In this document: in pieces, positions 59,130-64,000 of the stretch
Numbering within the stretch: the stretch's first letter is position 1
How the letters are laid out: each line of letters starts with the position of its first letter
Source of the DNA: Takakia lepidozioides
Lineage: Eukaryota; Streptophyta; Takakiopsida; Takakiales; Takakiaceae
Assembly (NCBI GenBank): GCA_030704615.1
Contig: CM060731.1
Span: 7,194,001-7,258,000 of the forward strand
Length of the DNA: 64,000 nt
Direction: 5' to 3'
Notes under the pieces: model-generated
Databases searched by the model: none
What the model was told of the DNA's origin: nothing
What the model saw: the letters and a program-made list of their open reading frames with translations, nothing else
Made by a program: the position numbers and the translations under genes

Positions 59130-60307
59130 AAAACATTAACCTTAAATGGACATCAACTAATCGACAGTTTCTACCAACTAACTATCCGACAGCTTCTTGT
59201 ACGCGGCCTTGCAAGCCTGCTGTCCCATAAATGCAAAATATCTACCTTCTTGTAAGTTTGTTTGAACCTAAAATGGTGAGTGTGTGAGTTAGTGTGGGCC
59301 CATTTGCTTGTTATCATCTCGCGGAAAGGACTGCCACTTTTAGATACAAAAGTAGGTGTCCATTAAGGGAACTGTCCATTTAAGGTTCATCTCCCTTATA
59401 TACACTTTTGCATGCACTGCAAACTAGCCAAAAAACTTGGGAGCAAGGAGATTGAACTAGAGTACCAGTCTTCTTAAACATAGAAAAGTGAGATTTCCAC
59501 AGGCCTGATTTGCAAGCCTCTAACCGAAGACCTTACTCATCCACTCCCACAACCAATATAGACAGTAACAGTGTAGATATTATACTTTGGAGAAGGTTAC
59601 ACAAAGATTGCATTGAGACCAAGGAAATTCTGACCAAAGAATCACTTTGAAAGACATTTTATTCGCAACAATGAATCCTTGCCCTTCAAATCCTCATGTT
59701 GTGCCCATCATCAATTCGCCTTCCCACAGTACTTGAGCCAGCAACAGGGGACTTACTGTAGCAAAATAGATGAAGACATCCCAGCATTCTGGACCAATTC
59801 TGTTGGGAGACAAAGTGCTGCTGTCAGCAGCTTGTAAAATGGCCTGTCGGGTTATGTGTACACAGACATACTAAAACCAACAAACAGCTTCTGAAACAGA
59901 TCAGGCTTTGATGTGAGAGGTACATTATCAAGTATATACTACATACTAATTTGGCTTTAGGGTGATCATCTGACGTGAATTCCATCACATCTACTTCTCG
60001 GTTTACTATGTGATGGGAATTAGTGATACCCTGCAGGGGGCCTAAACCCTAAGAATAATCTGAAAAGATGGAATGAGACCTCAATGAAACCAAGTGCCGT
60101 CATCTTTACACATGAAACTAAGAATGTCAACATCTCTTTTACCACCATTGGAATAGCCATGAGTCCAGACTCTGGGGAATAGGAGCCTGCAAATACTCAT
60201 CGAACCAGAGCCAGCGACAAATAACCCCTTAAGCTCGAGCTTCCCTGGTGACACAACAATTCCTCGCGAAACAGAGAAAAAGGGTAATGGTAACAAGGTC
60301 AGCTGCC
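59130..60307. other. Intergenic / 3' flank of the PP5 gene
   Basis: No coding region is supported. The string gaactgtccatttaaggttc followed by atctccctta at about 59368-59398 is a near copy of 35137-35163. The last few hundred bases are the probable 3' UTR of PP5. Confidence 0.45.
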
Positions 60308-63300
60308 CTATGCCAGCAAGCTGAAGAAATTGTTTGCATAATGCATCGGCCTCACGTTGGGGTGTGGCTGCAAAGAGATAAACGAAACATCAGGAATTAG
60401 AACTTTCAACGACAAATGACTGACGGTATTCGCTGACTGTTGTACATAAACTCCCCAAATTACTACTCAGAGCAACCCCTCTCCCTGTTCTTTAGTCAGG
60501 GTGGTGAATTGCTACACCACCTCTATCAGGTAATATCCACAATGACCCTCGGAACTTGAGCAAAATGGAGATGGGCCTCCACATATATAATGGAATTTAT
60601 CTAGGAATAAGCTATTTTCTAGTCACCTCCCTTTGAGAACATCAGTGATTTTCTCACTGTTTGCCATGCTCTCCTTATGTACCCTACAAACTATAGATCC
60701 CTCCAGCCCTTGACACAGAAGAACATTACATTTTGATTGAGCACATCATAGCCAACACATAAATATTTCCCTTTGTCTACTCTTCTGACCAGTACTAATT
60801 CACAAAGACATACAGACATACCACAGCGCTGAATTTTGTGACCTCAGGCTTCAATTGGGGTGCCTCAAACCGGATAAATGCTCCTTTGTTGCCCATCTGT
60901 AAAGCCCCGTCACAAGAAGGGATGTTACCAAAAGAGGTATCTAGGGACAACAAGGCCCGTTAACGGCTGAAAGTACTTGCTTTCCACATGAGCTCCACTA
61001 TAATATTGATAGAAGGAAATTCTGAGTGTGACACCAAGTCTCTTGAGGCTGTCAAAAGAGGAAAAGTGGCAGCTCCACAATCTTTTTGCTTGCAAACTAA
61101 ACTACTTTCACCGAACATATACATAAGACTAGTTGACACTCATGGATAGCCTTATATACCTGGTCACAGTAGTTTGGAGCGGAGAAAACAGTAATAAGCT
61201 TTCCATCATGGTCTTCTTCATATCCTTCATCCTTCACCTCATGTGACCGGACCACCAGTTCTGATCCATCAAGGGCCCCCAAAGTTAATTCTTCTTGTAT
61301 GCAAAATGATTGTCACCTCCACATTTCCTGGACAAATTGAACTTGTGCAGATTTTATACTACATCTGAACCAGGATAGAAGACATCCACCATGGTAAAAG
61401 CCTCAATGTGACAACAGCCAAGGAGGATTTGCAGCAATATCTTCAAGACTTCCTGCATTAGTCTGAACATCGAAATGGCCCCATGCCACCATTGATTGCG
61501 GCTCACACAGTGAGACTCATGACCTGGGGTGTGGGTAGTATCCAACAAGGCATCCTATCTACAGGAAAAATTGTAACCTGGTGACTTAAATGGACAACTC
61601 ACAGAACTGGAGATGATAGAGACTGACAAGGGAAAGGATTTTACCAAGATTATTCTCTTGCAAAAAGCGGTGGGTCACATCGGATCCGAAGGCAACACCT
61701 ACTCCACGTTTGCTGGGAGCCCGGCCAAGGCCTGGGTGTGGATCACTCCATAGCAGCTCACACATTAAGCCTGCAGCACATCCACACAACCACAAAAGTT
61801 CATTGGCAAGAATGTCACCGATTGCACAAAAAAATAACTCCTTTAGCTGTACACACAATCTTCCACATCCATGTACATTGCTGGAGTAGGCACAGAGTGG
61901 CTGGTTCAACACCCAATAGGCAAATAACCCTTTCATAAACATAGAAGGAACATGCCTTCGCCAGAGGAAGTAGGATACCGGACGCCAAACATAAGAAAAC
62001 AAAGGTGCGGAGAAAACAATCTTGGAATACCTTCATCTGGAGGTTCCCGGAAGCGGTCAATGGCACGAATGTCAGAGAGCTTGACCCCATCACTGCTGAA
62101 GAGGCCACCATGAACCACAAAAATCTTCTCATTCAGTACATTGACCAGTGGCAGACAACAAAAGACCTCTGCAAAAAGCTCTGCCATCGTCTCATTGAGC
62201 TTGCTCTTGACTTCCCCATGAAATCCGTATATCTTGTTCATGCTTTTGCTCTCATGGTTTCCCCTAGACAAATAAAGCCCTGCACCCACACGATACAGCA
62301 AAGGAAAATTAGGATCACCAGACAATCTTGGACTAATTCAACCAAGTATTATGTAAAAGCAAAAGACAATCCTATATTGTATATGTGCCACCATGCAGAG
62401 TCATAAAAAAAAGGAGAGATAATAGTTCCTCTGCTGTATGTCTGCCAAGAAAATAATGCACTTTCTTACCCCCAGTATTTGAATTGTTCTCTCCCTAATA
62501 CCCTACTTTCGTTGTACTATACCTGTTACCCTTAAGGAATACAACTACAGATTTCCAAAGCTCAGACCACCTTGACAATTCATTGATTTGTCAGCAGCTA
62601 TGTTTGGCCCCAATCCTTTCTCATGAACAAGATAGACAAATGCTACATAGGAGCCTGTGTAAAATAGATTTCCTTCACTCACGAGCACTAGCTGGATGCT
62701 GGCTTTATAATGACTAGGTAGAAAAGACTTTGACTTTTGAAGAAGTTGATGGTGGAGATTGTCTCTGAACAGTGGATCAGTGAGATATAGGAAGACTTTG
62801 GTACTTGTATGACAGTGATGGACTCAAGGAGGGAGAAAGGTTCTGAACTGTGAATCAGTGAAGTATCTGACCTGTTGGATAGAGGCACTTGAAGGCAAAA
62901 AGGGTGAAGATGACCTCCACAGAGAAGGAGCCTCGGTCAACAAAGTCCCCATTGAACAGGTAGGGATTCTCATCTGATGGAAGGCCATTCAGCTCAAAAA
63001 TGTGGAGCAAGTCGAAATACTGCAATGACTCCATCACAAACCCCATATGATTCCAACCAATCAGCCACTGACTTCTTAAAAACAACAAAGTACCAGAGCA
63101 TCAGCCAGAACAAACCAGACAAGCCTGCTTTGAACAACATAACAAAGCCAGAGAATCAGCCAGCATAATCAAAGATGAGCTAGCACCTGGCCATGGATAT
63201 CACCACAAACAGTGAAGTGGGCTTTGTCTGGAATGGTGATGTCAACCAGCGTGGGAGATGCTAGTAATAACTCCCGTGTTTGCAACAGTATTTGGAACGC

Positions 63301-63708
63301 ATATCTGATAGCCATCCCTGCCTTACTTCAGTCTTAACTTACTGCTAACAAAGTCACCAAACACGTGACGGCCACCACAACCCGCCAAGATAAACAGCTA
63401 TAATAGGGTCACAAATCCCGTTAGTGAGAAATGGACTTGCAACTGTGAGAGTTGGGTCACTGACTAGATGTGGGAGTCTGAGAGAGAGAAAGTAGATCAC
63501 AAAGGCTTCCAGAGCACAAGACAGTAGAATCATACTCTGCCTATAGATATGTACTCAATGAAGATTTGCACAAATCTACATTTGCCACAATAAAAACACC
63601 TTCTATGTATATTGCGCTGATTTTTAAAGTCATCCATCATCTTCTTGACGAACTCCAGGGTGATGTTATCCCCTTCTAGCCTAGCATCCTGGTACGAATC
63701 CTCGACCT
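60308..63708 (-). CDS. PP5: Serine/threonine protein phosphatase 5, catalytic part (5' exons beyond the window)
   Basis: Eight minus-strand exons join in phase: 63708-63600, 63304-63187, 63019-62872, 62279-62031, 61770-61645, 61260-61160, 60896-60822 and 60367-60308. They give about 327 residues of the PPP-family catalytic domain. The metal and phosphate ligand motifs are all present: GDIHGQ, GDFVDRG, RGNHES, HGGLF and RSHEV. The PP5-specific linker ([20 protein letters not shown]) and C-terminal end ([18 protein letters not shown]) identify the isoform. PP5 normally carries an N-terminal TPR domain that binds Hsp90 and autoinhibits the enzyme. Those exons should lie past 64000 and were not found in 63709-64000. 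The exon 1 shown starts in phase 2, so an upstream exon must exist. It looks intact and functional; every intron has GT-AG ends. Confidence 0.92.
62755..62880 (-). repeat. Imperfect tandem duplication at a PP5 intron/exon border
   Basis: The block tctgaac-gtg-atcagtga occurs at about 62762-62782 and again at about 62841-62861, each followed by a g-tat block, with similar sequence between. The second copy abuts the donor side of the exon ending at 62872. Confidence 0.45.
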
Positions 63709-64000
63709 CTGTGGAACAACCATTGTCACCAGTAAATGGGTTAGATTAGAACAGAGTGGTATACCATGACTCCCACATACAAAGCACTTGGAGTGATAGT
63801 AAGGTACAGTAGAGATCAAGAAGAAATTTTACTCGGCCTTATAAACTCTGAAGAAACTGTTGGTTGCTCCAAGGTTGAGCTCCCTGTCAGAAGGAACAAG
63901 TACTTGGGCGGAAGAAGCTTCAAGAGTGGGTACACCAACATCGCCAAGAGCAGAAATATAACAGGCATAAAGTGCCAACCCCTTGTCTGCCAGGCAGTGG
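63709..64000 (-). other. PP5 upstream intron sequence or an unrecognised exon
   Basis: Minus-strand reading from 64000 to about 63835 is open but shows no TPR-like pattern. It is treated as intron or unrelated sequence. Confidence 0.35.

Noticed and set aside
60081-60296. Minus-strand 71-codon open frame downstream of PP5
   Set aside because: It lies after the PP5 stop codon at 60308, within the probable 3' UTR, with no similarity to PP5 or another family.

Overview
This looks like nuclear DNA of a land plant. It has spliced genes with GT-AG introns, a plant class III peroxidase, a DYW/PLS-type PPR relic, a plant-type PP5 phosphatase, and many decayed plant transposons. The PPR style and the transposon families suggest a seed-free lineage (moss, lycophyte or fern). 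That is an inference; nothing here fixes the species.

Layout. Positions 1-3240 carry a minus-strand 5' half of a DDE-type transposon; a second copy lies inverted at about 25.8-28.8 kb. A four-exon class 3 lipase gene is at 6611-8792 (+). A frameshifted PPR pseudogene is at 9938-12009 (-). From 12 to 24.5 kb the DNA is AT-rich and gene-poor, with tRNA-derived SINE-like repeats and one unrecognised spliced candidate gene (15768-16497). A fragment of an FCP1-like phosphatase gene is at 24533-25192 (-). A satellite-like array of about 175-bp monomers in a roughly 1.26-kb higher-order period fills 29.0-31.1 kb. The 5' half of a LINE is at 31.6-34.85 kb (-). A class III peroxidase with a Gly/Pro-rich insert is at 38170-40088 (+). 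The 3' half of a LINE (44.0-59.1 kb, +) is split by an 11.3-kb Mutator-like element. The window ends in the catalytic part of a PP5 protein phosphatase gene (60308-63708, -), whose 5' exons lie past the edge.

The most notable object is the Mutator-like element at 45747-57062. It has GC-rich terminal inverted repeats beginning GGCGTGAGC, imperfect target-site copies, and subterminal TGACGTGG arrays. It carries two divergent spliced genes. The minus-strand gene (46385-49899) is a MULE transposase with WRKY/GCM-like zinc ligands, a DDE core and a SWIM finger. The plus-strand gene (50755-56385, 10 exons) appears to join a ParB-like domain (DGNHR motif) to a permuted DNA N6-adenine/N4-cytosine methyltransferase-like domain, an arrangement familiar from phage and bacterial DNA-modification proteins. 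Two of its introns hold arrays of palindromes such as GAATGTCGTTGACGACATTC. Each gene seems to need a one-base correction or an unrecognised tiny intron, so this copy may no longer be autonomous.

The host genes (lipase, peroxidase, PP5) are unrelated to one another. The rest of the window is mostly nested and rearranged transposon debris.
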